NCBI RefSeq assembly: GCF_022664535.1
Contig: NZ_JAKUJY010000003.1
Coordinates: 243,571 to 307,570, forward strand
Source of the DNA: Sphingobium trunci
GTDB taxonomy: Bacteria > Pseudomonadota > Alphaproteobacteria > Sphingomonadales > Sphingomonadaceae
DNA: 64,000 bases
Direction of reading: 5' to 3'
How positions within the stretch are numbered: position 1 is the stretch's first letter; each line of letters opens with the position of its first letter. Of this stretch, positions 17,130 to 26,628 are shown piece after piece. The position numbers and the translations under genes are program-made. The notes under the pieces were generated by a model. It saw only the letters and a list, made by a program, of their open reading frames with translations, ran no database searches and had not been told where the DNA came from.

Positions 17130-17438
17130 ATGGATTTCGGCACAGCTCTGCACGACATTCTCGATCGCCCTGGGCAGGACTATCAGGATGATGGCGAACC
17201 CCGGCGAGGCGAATCGCCGCCCCATCTCACGCCCACGCAGATGAAGGTGCTGCGCTGCGTATATTCAGGGCTGCTCAACAAGCAGATCGCCTATGAACTG
17301 GGCATGGCCGAAGCGACGGTGAAGGTGCACATGACCGCGCTGATGCGTAAGCTCAACGTGCGCAACCGGACGCAGGTGGCGGTCGCGGCGGGCCATCTGG
17401 GCTGGCATGGCGCCGCTTTTCGTGGCGCGGTGGACTGA
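17130..17438 (+). CDS. Stand-alone LuxR/NarL-type helix-turn-helix protein without receiver domain
   Basis: A 102-residue protein that is essentially one LuxR-type DNA-binding domain (about residues 33-95: 'LTPTQMKVLRCVYSGLLNKQ', then 'ATVKVHMTALMRKLNVRNRTQ'). There is no receiver or sensor domain; the first 30 residues are polar and probably disordered. AGGAGAGGGAAG precedes the ATG. The recognition helix resembles that of the response regulator at 21392-22174 and of NarL-type regulators of quinoprotein alcohol dehydrogenase genes. It lies between gntP and the formaldehyde operon. Its activity must depend on its own level or on a partner protein. Confidence 0.8.
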   Translation: MDFGTALHDILDRPGQDYQDDGEPRRGESPPHLTPTQMKVLRCVYSGLLNKQIAYELGMAEATVKVHMTALMRKLNVRNRTQVAVAAGHLGWHGAAFRGAVD

Positions 17439-17479
17439 CCGCCAGGCCCCGGGCCGTCACCTGCATGATGACGCCTGGA

Positions 17480-17875
17480 TCAGCCGACCTGAGCCAGCCA
17501 GTCGGCCAGATTATAATGATTGCTCACCCGCGCGATCCTGCCCTCGCGCAGTTCGAAAAAGGCGCCGACCCGCAGCCGGTAACGCTGTCCGGCGGCGGGC
17601 GGCAGGTCGCCGTCCGTCTCCAGATATTCGCCCTCCAGCATGAATTCCGCGGCCGCGCGCGTACCGTCGGCGGACAGCAGGAAGACCGGGTCGATCACGG
17701 CCTCCCGGTAGCAGCGGTTCATATGGTCCAGAAATTCGGCGAAGGCCGCCTTTCCCTGGCGCACCGCGCCCTGGGACGGCTCATGCACCACATCGGGCGT
17801 CAGCAGCTCCAGCATGGCCGGGGCGTCGCCGCGATTGAACGCCGCATAATAGCGATCCAGCAAATCCACGCTCAT
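17480..17875 (-). CDS. SnoaL/NTF2-like family protein of the formaldehyde operon
   Basis: A 131-residue protein with the NTF2-like fold seen in ketosteroid isomerases and SnoaL polyketide cyclases ('LLDRYYAAFNRGDAPAMLELL', 'EPSQGAVRQGKAAFAEFLDHM' are its spans). It is annotated in related genomes as a nuclear transport factor 2 or isomerase-related protein. Its ATG overlaps the fghA stop (ATGA), so it is coupled to S-formylglutathione hydrolase. A role in glutathione-linked formaldehyde handling is suggested only by this context; no catalytic residues can be assigned. Confidence 0.7.
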   Translation of the reverse strand: MSVDLLDRYYAAFNRGDAPAMLELLTPDVVHEPSQGAVRQGKAAFAEFLDHMNRCYREAVIDPVFLLSADGTRAAAEFMLEGEYLETDGDLPPAAGQRYRLRVGAFFELREGRIARVSNHYNLADWLAQVG

Positions 17876-18735
17876 GCGCCGTCCCCCTTCAACCGCCCGG
17901 CATGCCAGCGCAGATGATCCGCCATGAAGCTGGAAATGAAATAATAGCTGTGGTCATAGCCCGGCTGCATCCGCAGGGTGAGGGGCTGGCCCGCCGCCCT
18001 GCAGGCCGCCTCCAGCAGGTCGGGGCGCAACTGCCCGGACAGGAATGGGTCGGCGTCCCCCTGATCCACCAGCAGGCCCGGCAACCGCGCGCCGTCCTCG
18101 ATCAGCGCGATCGCGTCGTGGCGGCGCCAGGCGGCCCGGTCCTCGCCCAGATAGCCGCCCAGCGCCTTCTGGCCCCAGGGCACCTGCGACGGCGCGACGA
18201 TGGGCGCGAAGGCGGATACCGCCCTGAACCGGCCGGGGAAGGAGAGGCCGATGGTCAGCGCGCCATGGCCGCCCATGCTGTGGCCCATGATCGACTGGCG
18301 CCCCATGTCGACCGGGAAATGCGCAGCGATCAGCGCGGGCAGTTCCTCCGTCACATAGGACCACATGCGATAATGGGCGGCGAAGGGCGGCTGCGTCGCG
18401 TCGACGTAGAAGCCTGCGCCCAGGCCGAAATCATAGGCGCCGTCGGGATCGTCCGCCACGGCGTTGCCGTTGAGATCCGGTCCGCGCGGCGAAGTGTCGG
18501 GCGCGACGAAGATCAGCCCCAGTTCCGCGCAGGCACGGCGATATTCGCCCTTTTCGGTGACATTGGCATGGGTGCAGGTCAGCCCGGAAAGATACCAGAC
18601 GACCGGCAGCTTCGCGCCATCGGCATGCTCCGGCACGAAGACGGAGAAGGTCATCTCGGTCCCCGTCGCCGTGGAGGCATGTCTATGGACGCTCTGGACG
18701 CCGCCGAAGGCGCGGTTGACCGAAACGGTTTCCAT
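17872..18735 (-). CDS. fghA: S-formylglutathione hydrolase
   Basis: A 287-residue alpha/beta hydrolase that splits S-formylglutathione to formate and glutathione, the second step of formaldehyde oxidation. The nucleophile elbow 'GHSMGGHGAL' and the catalytic His in 'GYDHSYYFISSF' are present, and 'YLSGLTCTHANVTEKGEY' is a hallmark of the FrmB/FghA/esterase D family. Length is standard. The ATG at 18735 overlaps the stop of the VOC gene (TGATG) with GGGGAGG just upstream; ATG at 18738 is an alternative. It is the third gene of the frmA operon. Confidence 0.92.
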   Translation of the reverse strand: METVSVNRAFGGVQSVHRHASTATGTEMTFSVFVPEHADGAKLPVVWYLSGLTCTHANVTEKGEYRRACAELGLIFVAPDTSPRGPDLNGNAVADDPDGAYDFGLGAGFYVDATQPPFAAHYRMWSYVTEELPALIAAHFPVDMGRQSIMGHSMGGHGALTIGLSFPGRFRAVSAFAPIVAPSQVPWGQKALGGYLGEDRAAWRRHDAIALIEDGARLPGLLVDQGDADPFLSGQLRPDLLEAACRAAGQPLTLRMQPGYDHSYYFISSFMADHLRWHAGRLKGDGA

Positions 18736-19115
18736 CATCCTCCCCGATACAGGCCGCACAGCTTGTTGCCCGCCGGATCGCGCAGATAGGCGAGGTAGAG
18801 CGGGCCGATCGCGCTGTCCCGGACGCCCGGCGGGTCTTCGCAGCTCGTGCCGCCCGCCGCCACGCCCGCCGCATGCCAGGCATCGGCCTGCTCCGCCGAC
18901 GCCATGGCGAAGCCGATGGTGCCGCCATTGGCATGGCAGGCGGGCTGGCCGTCGATCGGTTTGGTCACCATGAACATGGCGCCGTCATGCATATAGATCA
19001 GGCGCCCCTTGTCGTCGCGCACGGCGGGCCTGCCGCCGATCGCCGCGAACAGCGCGTCGTAAAAGGCCTTCGAGGCTTCGATGTCGTTCGAACCGACCAT
19101 GACATGGGTGAACAT
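18735..19115 (-). CDS. VOC (glyoxalase/bleomycin resistance) family protein
   Basis: A 126-residue single-domain vicinal-oxygen-chelate protein: 'FTHVMVGSNDIEASKAFYDALF' spans the first beta-alpha unit and 'YLAYLRDPAGNKLCGLYRG' the last. Metal-ligand positions His (in 'FTHVMVG') and Glu-equivalent are only partly conserved, so a lyase activity is uncertain. AGGAGACGG precedes the ATG at 19115. It lies 22 bp downstream of frmA and is coupled to fghA, a placement common in proteobacterial formaldehyde operons. It may act on a glutathione adduct; that is inference. Confidence 0.75.
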   Translation of the reverse strand: MFTHVMVGSNDIEASKAFYDALFAAIGGRPAVRDDKGRLIYMHDGAMFMVTKPIDGQPACHANGGTIGFAMASAEQADAWHAAGVAAGGTSCEDPPGVRDSAIGPLYLAYLRDPAGNKLCGLYRGG

Positions 19116-19137
19116 CAATCCGTCTCCTGCTTTCCAA

Positions 19138-20247
<1,110 letters not shown>

Positions 20248-20353
20248 GGCACGGCTCCTGTCTCCGATGGATTGTCGCGCTTTTCCTAGCAATGTCCCGC
20301 AAACGCGATAAGAAGCCATTTCGGCAATTCATTATGCCTGCACGGGGACAATC

Positions 20354-21241
20354 ATGCGCGGCTGGGACGGGATCGACGAATTTGTGGCCATAGCCGGCGC
20401 GGGCAGCTTCAAGGGCGGCGCGGATGCGCTGGGCCTCTCCACCACCCATATGAGCCGCGCCGTCGCCCGGCTGGAGGCGCGGCTCCAGACCCCGCTGTTC
20501 CACCGCACCACGCGCAGCGTCCGGCTGACCGACACGGGCCGCCTGTTCTTCGACCATTGCAGCCGCATCGTGACGGAGCGGGACGAGGCGATCGCGCTCA
20601 TCAGCGAGGGCGCCGAGCCGCAGGGCGACCTGCGCATCACCTGCTCGACCGCCATGGGGGAGCGGTTCATCGCCCCGCTGGTCCGGCAATTCGCCGCCCG
20701 CCACAGCAAGATCAGCGTGACGATCGAGCTTACCAATCGGCTGGTGGATCTGATCGCGGAGGGTTACGACCTCGCCATCCGCACCGGCGATCTGGCGGAC
20801 TCCCGCCTGATCGGCACGCGCATCGCCTCCCGCACCCTCTATACCTGCGCCGCGCCCGCCTATCTCGACCGGCATGGACGGCCGGGCAGGGTCGCCGATC
20901 TGGCGCGGCACGAATGCCTGATCGGCACCGCCACGCAATGGCGCTTCCGCTCCTGGGGACGGACGGAAAGCATCCGGCCCAAGGGGCGCTGGCGCTGCAA
21001 CAGCGGCGCGGCTGTGGTGGAGGCGGCGATGGCGGGGATGGGCATCTGCCAGTTGCCCGAATTCTACGTGCTGCCGCATATCGCTTCGGGCGCGCTGGAA
21101 CAGCTGTTGCCCGACCTGACGCCGGAGGACGAACCGATCTGGGCGGTCTATCCGCAGCGGCGGCATCTGCTGCCCAAGATCAGCGGACTGCTCGACCTGT
21201 TGCGCCAAGAACTGCCGGTCGCCCTGGCCCAATGCGGGTGA
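20354..21241 (+). CDS. LysR-family transcriptional regulator next to the formaldehyde operon
   Basis: A 295-residue LysR regulator of the large CrgA/DmlR-like group. The helix-turn-helix lies in residues 5-62 ('GADALGLSTTHMSRAVARLE') and 'LFHRTTRSVRLTDTG' follows as usual. The co-inducer domain has 'GYDLAIRTGDLADSRLIGTRI'. It is divergent from frmA with about 100 bp between starts, so it may control that operon, although formaldehyde operons more often use FrmR-type repressors. Effector unknown. Confidence 0.82.
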   Translation: MRGWDGIDEFVAIAGAGSFKGGADALGLSTTHMSRAVARLEARLQTPLFHRTTRSVRLTDTGRLFFDHCSRIVTERDEAIALISEGAEPQGDLRITCSTAMGERFIAPLVRQFAARHSKISVTIELTNRLVDLIAEGYDLAIRTGDLADSRLIGTRIASRTLYTCAAPAYLDRHGRPGRVADLARHECLIGTATQWRFRSWGRTESIRPKGRWRCNSGAAVVEAAMAGMGICQLPEFYVLPHIASGALEQLLPDLTPEDEPIWAVYPQRRHLLPKISGLLDLLRQELPVALAQCG

Positions 21242-21391
21242 TTATGCTGTCCTACAGCCAGGCCCCGATGCTATGGCTCCTGCGGCTCTTTGAACGGCGC
21301 GACGCGCCTGTCGGGAAATGAAGAAAGGCGGCGCTTTCCAATGCCGTCACCGTGTCACTTATGTCACCCGGATGTTGTTGGAGAAGGGGTG

Positions 21392-22174
21392 TCAGTCCGC
21401 CCGGAAATGCACCTGGTTGGCCTTGATGACCGCCTGCGTCCGGCTCAGCACGCCCAGCTTCTGGAGGATCGCCGACACATGCGCCTTGATGGTGGTCATC
21501 GACACGCCCAGGTCATGCGCGATCTGCTTGTTGAGCCGCCCGCGCACCAGATGGGCCAGCACCGTCTTCTGCTGCGGCGTCAGGCTGTCGATGCGGCGCG
21601 CGATCTCATCCTCCTCGGCGGTCGGGGCGACGCTTTCGCCCATGGCTTCGGGCAGGTAGATCTCGCCCGACACGACCCGGTGCAGCGCATCGACGATGGC
21701 GCTGCGCTTGAGCGACTTGGGGATGAAGCCCGCCGCCCCCGCGGCGAGCGCTTCCTGGACGATGGCGCGGTCGAAAGCACCTGAGACCATCACCACCGGC
21801 AGGATCGGGAAACGGTCCCGCAGCAGCTTCAACCCGTCGAGGCGGCGAACGTCGGGAATGTTGAGGTCCAGCAGAATGAGGTCGAAATTATCCTGCTTTT
21901 CCAGCGTGGCGACGGCCTCGTCCATGCTGGCGGCCTCGAACACCTCGATATTGTCGAAGCTGATCGCGATCACGCTGCGCAGCCCGTCGCGCACCAGGGG
22001 ATGATCGTCGACGATCAACACCCGCTCCATGATCGGCTCGCCACTCGCAAACTGGCCCATACCCGTCCCCCGTCCCGGATAATCGGACAAGTCACGGGAC
22101 GAGGCAAGCCGCATCGCACCGGGCGGAACCGCCGGGCTGGAGTGCACATGGTTGCCGCGTCCCATGACGATCAT
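21392..22174 (-). CDS. NarL/LuxR-type response regulator of the alcohol dehydrogenase cluster
   Basis: A 260-residue response regulator. The receiver domain begins at 'MERVLIVDDHPLVRDGL' (about residue 49) with the phospho-acceptor Asp in 'LILLDLNIPD', the Ser in 'VVMVSGAFD' and the Lys in 'GFIPKSL'. A LuxR-type DNA-binding domain follows ('GRLNKQIAHDLGVSMTTIKAH'). I chose the ATG at 22174 because AAGGAG lies 7 bases upstream, giving an unusual 48-residue leader before the receiver; the internal ATG at 22030 lacks a good site. It lies 72 bp downstream of the quinoprotein dehydrogenase on the same strand and resembles the ExaE/AgmR/PedR regulators of such genes. No sensor kinase is in the window. 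Confidence 0.85.
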   Translation of the reverse strand: MIVMGRGNHVHSSPAVPPGAMRLASSRDLSDYPGRGTGMGQFASGEPIMERVLIVDDHPLVRDGLRSVIAISFDNIEVFEAASMDEAVATLEKQDNFDLILLDLNIPDVRRLDGLKLLRDRFPILPVVMVSGAFDRAIVQEALAAGAAGFIPKSLKRSAIVDALHRVVSGEIYLPEAMGESVAPTAEEDEIARRIDSLTPQQKTVLAHLVRGRLNKQIAHDLGVSMTTIKAHVSAILQKLGVLSRTQAVIKANQVHFRAD

Positions 22175-22246
22175 CTTGCCTCTCCTTTTTGTCGTCGCAT
22201 CGTTTTCGCGCAAAACCGGTGCCCGCTTTTGCGCACGATGCTCTGG

Positions 22247-23989
22247 TTACCTGGGCAGCTTGAACACCCAGAGCGAGCCGCCCTGGTTGATGTCCTTGAA
22301 GCTTTTGGCGACCTCGCCGCCCCACAGCGGCACCGCGCCGCCCCAGCCCGACATGACGGCGACATATTGCTCGCCATCCTGTTCCCAGGTCACCGGGCTG
22401 CCGACCACGCCGGATCCGGTCTGGAACTTCCACAATTCCTGCCCGGTCCTGGCGTCGAAGGCCTTGAGATACCCCTCCGGCGTGCCGGTGAAGACCAGAT
22501 TGCCCGCGGTCGAGAGCACCCCGCCCCAGAGCGGCGCCTTGTTCTTATATTCCCAGACGATCTTGCCGGTCCTGGGGTCCATGGCGCGCAGCGCGCCGAT
22601 ATGATCCTCCGCGATCGGCTTGATGGTGAAGCCCGCGCCCAGATAGGCCGCGCCTTTCTTGTAGGCGATCGGTTCGTTCCAGATGTCCATGCCCCAGTCG
22701 TTGCTGGGCACGTAGAAAAGGCCGGTGTCCTGGCTGTACGCCATGGGCATCCAGTTCTTGCCCCCCAGGAAGCTGGGGGATGCGAAGACCGAAGATCCCT
22801 TGGCCGCTTCGCCCGGCGCGCCGGGGCGGTTGGCGTCATTATAGTTGGGGCGGCCATTCTTGTTGAAGCCATTGGCCCATGTCGTCTGCATGACGAACTT
22901 GCTGGCGCTGATGAACTTGCCGTTGGTGCGGTCGAGGACGAAGAAATAGCCGTTGCGGTCGGCCTTCGCGCCCAGCTTCATCGGCTTGCCGTTGATCGTC
23001 GCGTCGAAGGGGATGAACTCGTTGACCCCGTCGAAATCCCAGCCGTCATGCGGGGTGGTCTGGAAATGCCATTTGATGACCCCGGTGTCCGGGTCGATCG
23101 CCAGCGTCGAACTGGTGTAGAGATTGTCGCCGGGGCGCAAATGACTGTTCCAGGGCGCGGGATTGCCGGTGCCGAAGAACAGCAGGTTGGTTTCCGGATC
23201 GTAGGTGCCGCCCAGCCAGGTCGCGCCGCCGCCGGTCTTCCACAGGTCGCCGGTCCAGCTCGCATTGGCCTTGCCGGTGATGCCGTTATCCTTGCCATTG
23301 AGCGTGCCCATATTCCCTTCGATCGTCGGGCGGCGCCAGACCAGTTCGCCGGTGTTGACGTCGCGCGCCTCGACCGCGCCGGTGATGCCGAATTCGCCGC
23401 CGCTATTGCCGTAGATCACCTTGCCCTTCACCACCATCGGCGCGGCGGTGGCGGAATAGCCCGCCTGATAATCGGCGGTCTGCTTGTTCCAGATGACCTT
23501 GCCGGTATGGCGGTTGAGCGCCACCATATGCGCATCCAGCGTCGCGAAGATGATCTTGTCGCCATAGATCGCCGCGCCCCGGTTCACCACGTCGCAGCAG
23601 GGCATGATCGCTTCGGGCAGGCGGGCGTCATATTGCCACTTTTCCTCGCCCGTGCGCGCGTCGAAGGCGAAGACCCGCGAATAGCTGCCGGTGACGTAGA
23701 TGGTGCCGTCATAGACGATGGGCTGGGCTTCCTGCCCGCGCTGCTTTTCACCGCCCAGCGAGGCGGCGAAGGCGGGCACCAGCTTCGCGACGTTGGAGGC
23801 ATTGATGGCCTTCAGGGGGCTGAAGCGCTGCGCCTGCGGACCCATGCCATAGGTCAACACGTCGCCGGGCGTCGCCGCATCGTTCATCAGGTCCGCGTCG
23901 GTCGGCCCCTCGGCCAGCAGCGGCGCGGCGGCCATCGCCAGCGTCACTATCGCGGCTCCGGACAATGCGCGCGTCAAACGTCCTTTCAT
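22247..23989 (-). CDS. PQQ-dependent methanol/ethanol-family alcohol dehydrogenase, lanthanide type (PedH/ExaF/XoxF-like)
   Basis: A 580-residue periplasmic quinoprotein. A signal peptide ('[10 protein letters not shown]') precedes the eight-bladed propeller. The vicinal disulfide cysteines over PQQ are in '[10 protein letters not shown]'. The catalytic Asp is in '[11 protein letters not shown]', and the residue two positions later is also Asp; this extra Asp marks lanthanide-dependent enzymes, while calcium enzymes have Ala or Ser there. The C-terminal '[20 protein letters not shown]' and '[10 protein letters not shown]' resemble ethanol-type enzymes (ExaA/PedH) more than XoxF methanol enzymes. 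The ATG at 23989 has GGGAGGATGGA upstream. It oxidises alcohols to aldehydes and passes electrons to cytochrome c. A shared operator-like motif lies 81 bp upstream. Confidence 0.92.
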   Translation of the reverse strand: MKGRLTRALSGAAIVTLAMAAAPLLAEGPTDADLMNDAATPGDVLTYGMGPQAQRFSPLKAINASNVAKLVPAFAASLGGEKQRGQEAQPIVYDGTIYVTGSYSRVFAFDARTGEEKWQYDARLPEAIMPCCDVVNRGAAIYGDKIIFATLDAHMVALNRHTGKVIWNKQTADYQAGYSATAAPMVVKGKVIYGNSGGEFGITGAVEARDVNTGELVWRRPTIEGNMGTLNGKDNGITGKANASWTGDLWKTGGGATWLGGTYDPETNLLFFGTGNPAPWNSHLRPGDNLYTSSTLAIDPDTGVIKWHFQTTPHDGWDFDGVNEFIPFDATINGKPMKLGAKADRNGYFFVLDRTNGKFISASKFVMQTTWANGFNKNGRPNYNDANRPGAPGEAAKGSSVFASPSFLGGKNWMPMAYSQDTGLFYVPSNDWGMDIWNEPIAYKKGAAYLGAGFTIKPIAEDHIGALRAMDPRTGKIVWEYKNKAPLWGGVLSTAGNLVFTGTPEGYLKAFDARTGQELWKFQTGSGVVGSPVTWEQDGEQYVAVMSGWGGAVPLWGGEVAKSFKDINQGGSLWVFKLPR

Positions 23990-24069
23990 TCCATCCTCCC
24001 TCTGTTGAAAGGGTGCGTCTGGACGCCCCCTGCATCTCCAGATTATTGCGCCCTTCCGGCACGGCAATT

Positions 24070-24081
24070 GGACCTTGGGTC
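24070..24081 (-). promoter_or_regulatory. Shared palindrome, site 1 (upstream of PQQ alcohol dehydrogenase)
   Basis: In the direction of the dehydrogenase gene the site reads GACCCAAGGTCC followed by AATTGCCG. It lies just after the stop of the upstream binding-protein gene and 81 bp before the dehydrogenase ATG. It matches four other sites at 25444, 26540, 28146 and 30559. Confidence 0.6.
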
Positions 24082-24086
24082 GGCCC

Positions 24087-24947
24087 TTATCCTGCCAGCG
24101 CGGGCGTCCACTCGACCCCATAGGGCGCGAACAGCGCCTTCATCTCGCCGCTCGACGCCATGGCCGCGACGATCTCCTCCACCGCATCGCCCAGCGTGCG
24201 GCTGCTTTCCTTGACGGCCATGCCGATATCCCAGCCGGGCGAGGTGAAGGCGGGCAGCGGCCCCTTGCGCAGGGAGAGCTTCGCCCCGCCATGCACGGCC
24301 TCCTCGATCTGCGCGCGGCTTGCGAGCACGGCATCGGCCTTGCCCGACGCCACCGCCGCGACCGCTTGCGCGCCGCTGGGATAATGGGTCACATCCCTCG
24401 CCAATATCCCTCCGAAGGAACCGATCAGGTAGAAATCGGGAATGCTGTCCAGTTCCGCCGCCAGACGGTGCCCGCGCCATCCGGTCGGCGGCGCTTCCAG
24501 GTCGACTTCGCCGCCGGCCCCGACAAAACCGAAGCTCTCGCGATAATAGGGCGCGATGATCGCCACCTGGTCGTTGCGCGCGGCGAAGGTCCGGTCGAAG
24601 GGGATGTGCAGCATCAGGTCGCCCGGCGCAAAGCCCAGCAGCCCGCCCTTCCAAACGCCATGACGCAGATCGTCGTCCACGCTTTCGTCCGCGGCCAGCT
24701 CGGCGATATCGGCACGTACCCCCAGCTTCGCGGCGATGGCACGGGCCAGATCGACGTCAAGGCCGGTCAGCCTGCCGCCTTCCTCCCAGGACCAGGGGCG
24801 ATTGTCCTTGTAGACCACAACCCGCAGCACGCCCAATTCCCTGACCTTCCCCAGGGGCGCGGCACCAAGCGGACCCGCGACCATCCCCGGCAGCAGGCCA
24901 AGAGCCAGTGCCGCGCTCGCGCCAAGCAGGCTTCGCCGGCTGATCAT
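24087..24947 (-). CDS. Quinoprotein dehydrogenase-associated periplasmic substrate-binding protein (MoxJ/XoxJ-like)
   Basis: A 286-residue exported protein with a twin-arginine-like/signal start ('[19 protein letters not shown]') and a type 2 periplasmic binding fold ('[19 protein letters not shown]', '[16 protein letters not shown]', '[15 protein letters not shown]'). Such proteins (MxaJ, XoxJ and relatives) accompany PQQ alcohol dehydrogenases and are thought to help mature or activate them in the periplasm. It starts 1 bp after the pedF stop and precedes the dehydrogenase by 97 bp, on one strand. No ABC transporter permease is nearby, supporting a non-transport role. Confidence 0.85.
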   Translation of the reverse strand: MISRRSLLGASAALALGLLPGMVAGPLGAAPLGKVRELGVLRVVVYKDNRPWSWEEGGRLTGLDVDLARAIAAKLGVRADIAELAADESVDDDLRHGVWKGGLLGFAPGDLMLHIPFDRTFAARNDQVAIIAPYYRESFGFVGAGGEVDLEAPPTGWRGHRLAAELDSIPDFYLIGSFGGILARDVTHYPSGAQAVAAVASGKADAVLASRAQIEEAVHGGAKLSLRKGPLPAFTSPGWDIGMAVKESSRTLGDAVEEIVAAMASSGEMKALFAPYGVEWTPALAG

Positions 24948-24948
24948 C

Positions 24949-25374
24949 TCAGCCTTCGTGCCTGGTTTCGAGCCAGGCGCGGATCGCCCAGCCGGCCTTC
25001 TGGCCCAGAACGTCGCCGAAGGGCGGCATATAGACCTTCCCGTCATGGCTGGAACCGTGGCGGAAGCGCTCCACGAACCACTGATCGCCGGACTCGCCCA
25101 GTTCAAGATAGCGCAGATCGGGCGCGATACCCCCGCTTTCCGCGTCGAGACCATGGCATCGCGCGCAATTCTGGCCATAGGCCGACTGGCCGATCTCGAT
25201 CGCCTTGGCATTGCCGCTATAGGGGTTTTTCTGCAGCCATTCCGCGCCGATGTCCGGCAGGGCGGAGGTGTCGACGGCCTGCGGCGTCACATTGCCATGT
25301 GCCATCAGCCCGGTCGCCATGGTCGCGCCCAGCAGGGCGGCGGCACCCAGCAGTGAAATGCGTCCCAGATTCAT
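24949..25374 (-). CDS. pedF: Cytochrome c-550 PedF
   Basis: A 141-residue periplasmic monohaem cytochrome c. The signal peptide covers about residues 1-25. 'GNVTPQAVDTSALPDIGAEW' and 'NPYSGNAKAIEIG' match the PedF family. Haem is bound at 'CARCH' and the distal Met ligand is probably in 'VYMPPFGD'. PedF-type cytochromes take electrons from quinoprotein alcohol dehydrogenases. It is the first gene of the operon that continues with the binding protein and the dehydrogenase, and is divergent from the YVTN propeller gene across a 148-bp promoter region. Confidence 0.88.
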   Translation of the reverse strand: MNLGRISLLGAAALLGATMATGLMAHGNVTPQAVDTSALPDIGAEWLQKNPYSGNAKAIEIGQSAYGQNCARCHGLDAESGGIAPDLRYLELGESGDQWFVERFRHGSSHDGKVYMPPFGDVLGQKAGWAIRAWLETRHEG

Positions 25375-25443
25375 GTTCCATCCTCACCCATCAGTTCCTC
25401 TGATCGGCACCGGTTGTAAGCCAGCGGCCGTGGCGGCCCTATT

Positions 25444-25455
25444 GGCCGTTGGTAC
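25444..25455. promoter_or_regulatory. Shared palindrome, site 2 (divergent pedF / propeller promoters)
   Basis: GGCCGTTGGTAC is followed by AATCCCGG on the plus strand and preceded by ATT, so the AAT flank occurs on both sides. It lies 68 bp before the propeller gene start and 70 bp before the pedF start, placing it symmetrically to serve both directions. It matches the consensus of sites 1, 3, 4 and 5. Confidence 0.5.
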
Positions 25456-25522
25456 AATCCCGGTGACCCTGCACGCCCGGTAGACCCTGGGGATGAAAGC
25501 AGGACAGAGAGGATCAAAGGCG

Positions 25523-26479
25523 ATGAAGCGCATCCTATGGGCGGGACTGATGCTGGTCCCGGCAACGGCGCAGGCGGAGACGCTCTATGTTTCCAACGAA
25601 CGCGGCAACAGCATCAGCGTGATCGACGCGGCGAGCGCGAAACTGGTCGCGACATGGCCGGTGGGCGGGCGGCCGCGCGGCATCACCGTCTCCAGGGACG
25701 GGCGCTTCCTCTATCTCTGCGCCTCGACCGACCATGCCGTGCAGGTGATCGAGCGCGCGACCGGCAGGGTTGTGGCCGAACTCCCGTCCGGCGAGGATCC
25801 GGAGCAATTCTTCCTCTCGCGCGACGGGAAAAGCCTGTTCGTCGCCAATGAGGATAATGCGGCGCTGACCGCCATCGATCTCGCGACGAAAAGCGTCGCC
25901 TTCCAGGTCGATGTCGGCGGCGAGCCGGAGGGGGTGGCGCAAAGTCCGGACGGTCAGTGGGTCGCCGTCACATCCGAGGAGGATAATGTCGTCAACTGGA
26001 TCGACGTGGCGAAGAAGGCCATGGTCGAGGCCACCCCCGTCGATCCGCGGCCCCGCCATGTCGAGTTCACCGCCGACGGAAGCAGGCTCTGGGTCGCGGC
26101 GGAGGTCGGTGGCACGGTACAGATCCTCGATACCGCGACGCGCAAGCTGGTGGACACGCTGCACTTCGCGATTCCCGGCGTGGCGGATCATCGCATCCTG
26201 CCCTGCGGCATCCGCTTCACGCCCGACGGCAGGACGGCGGTGGTCGCGCTCGGACGGGCGGATCATGTGGCGCTGGTCGATGTGGCCAGCCGCAAGGTGC
26301 GCGCCTATGTGCCGGTGGGCAAGCGCGTATGGCATGTCGCGGTGAGCAGCGACGGCACCCATGCCTATGCCGCCAATGGCCTTTCGGACAATGTGAGCGT
26401 GATCGATCTGGCCAGCGCGCAAGTCACAGGGACAGTGCCGGTGGGGGCGGCGCCCTGGGGCATTGTGGCGGTTCCCTGA
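25523..26479 (+). CDS. PQQ-dependent catabolism-associated beta-propeller protein (YVTN family)
   Basis: A 318-residue exported protein. The signal peptide ends at 'PATAQA'. Seven or so YVTN-type repeats follow ('LYVSNERGNSISVIDAAS', 'SRDGRFLYLCASTDHAVQVI', 'AYAANGLSDNVSVIDLAS'). This is the propeller family found beside PQQ alcohol dehydrogenase genes; its function is unknown, possibly as a periplasmic partner of the dehydrogenase. The ATG at 25523 has AAAGGCG upstream. It is divergent from pedF and shares its promoter region. Confidence 0.85.
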   Translation: MKRILWAGLMLVPATAQAETLYVSNERGNSISVIDAASAKLVATWPVGGRPRGITVSRDGRFLYLCASTDHAVQVIERATGRVVAELPSGEDPEQFFLSRDGKSLFVANEDNAALTAIDLATKSVAFQVDVGGEPEGVAQSPDGQWVAVTSEEDNVVNWIDVAKKAMVEATPVDPRPRHVEFTADGSRLWVAAEVGGTVQILDTATRKLVDTLHFAIPGVADHRILPCGIRFTPDGRTAVVALGRADHVALVDVASRKVRAYVPVGKRVWHVAVSSDGTHAYAANGLSDNVSVIDLASAQVTGTVPVGAAPWGIVAVP

Positions 26480-26539
26480 GCGCCCTTCATCTCCCCGGCC
26501 TGCGGAAGGGAGGCATCCCGGCTTCCTCCGAAGGGAGGA

Positions 26540-26551
26540 GGCCCTAAGTCC
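26540..26551 (+). promoter_or_regulatory. Shared palindrome, site 3 (upstream of porin)
   Basis: GGCCCTAAGTCC followed by AATTTCCG, 78 bp before the porin start at 26629. Same orientation and distance as the other sites of this family. Confidence 0.55.
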
Positions 26552-26628
26552 AATTTCCGCTTCGTCCCGTCCGCCCCACTCTCTCTTCGCCCGGGGGCTT
26601 TCACCGGCACATAAGAGGGAGGATGGAT

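Noticed and set aside
22247..23989. Calling the quinoprotein a plain XoxF methanol dehydrogenase
   Set aside because: The Asp-x-Asp motif fits, but the C-terminal sequence, PedF partner and Acs neighbour favour the ethanol-type branch; a gene symbol is therefore withheld.
24087..24947. Periplasmic binding protein as part of an amino acid ABC transporter
   Set aside because: No permease or ATPase genes are nearby, and its place between pedF and the quinoprotein dehydrogenase fits the dehydrogenase-associated family.
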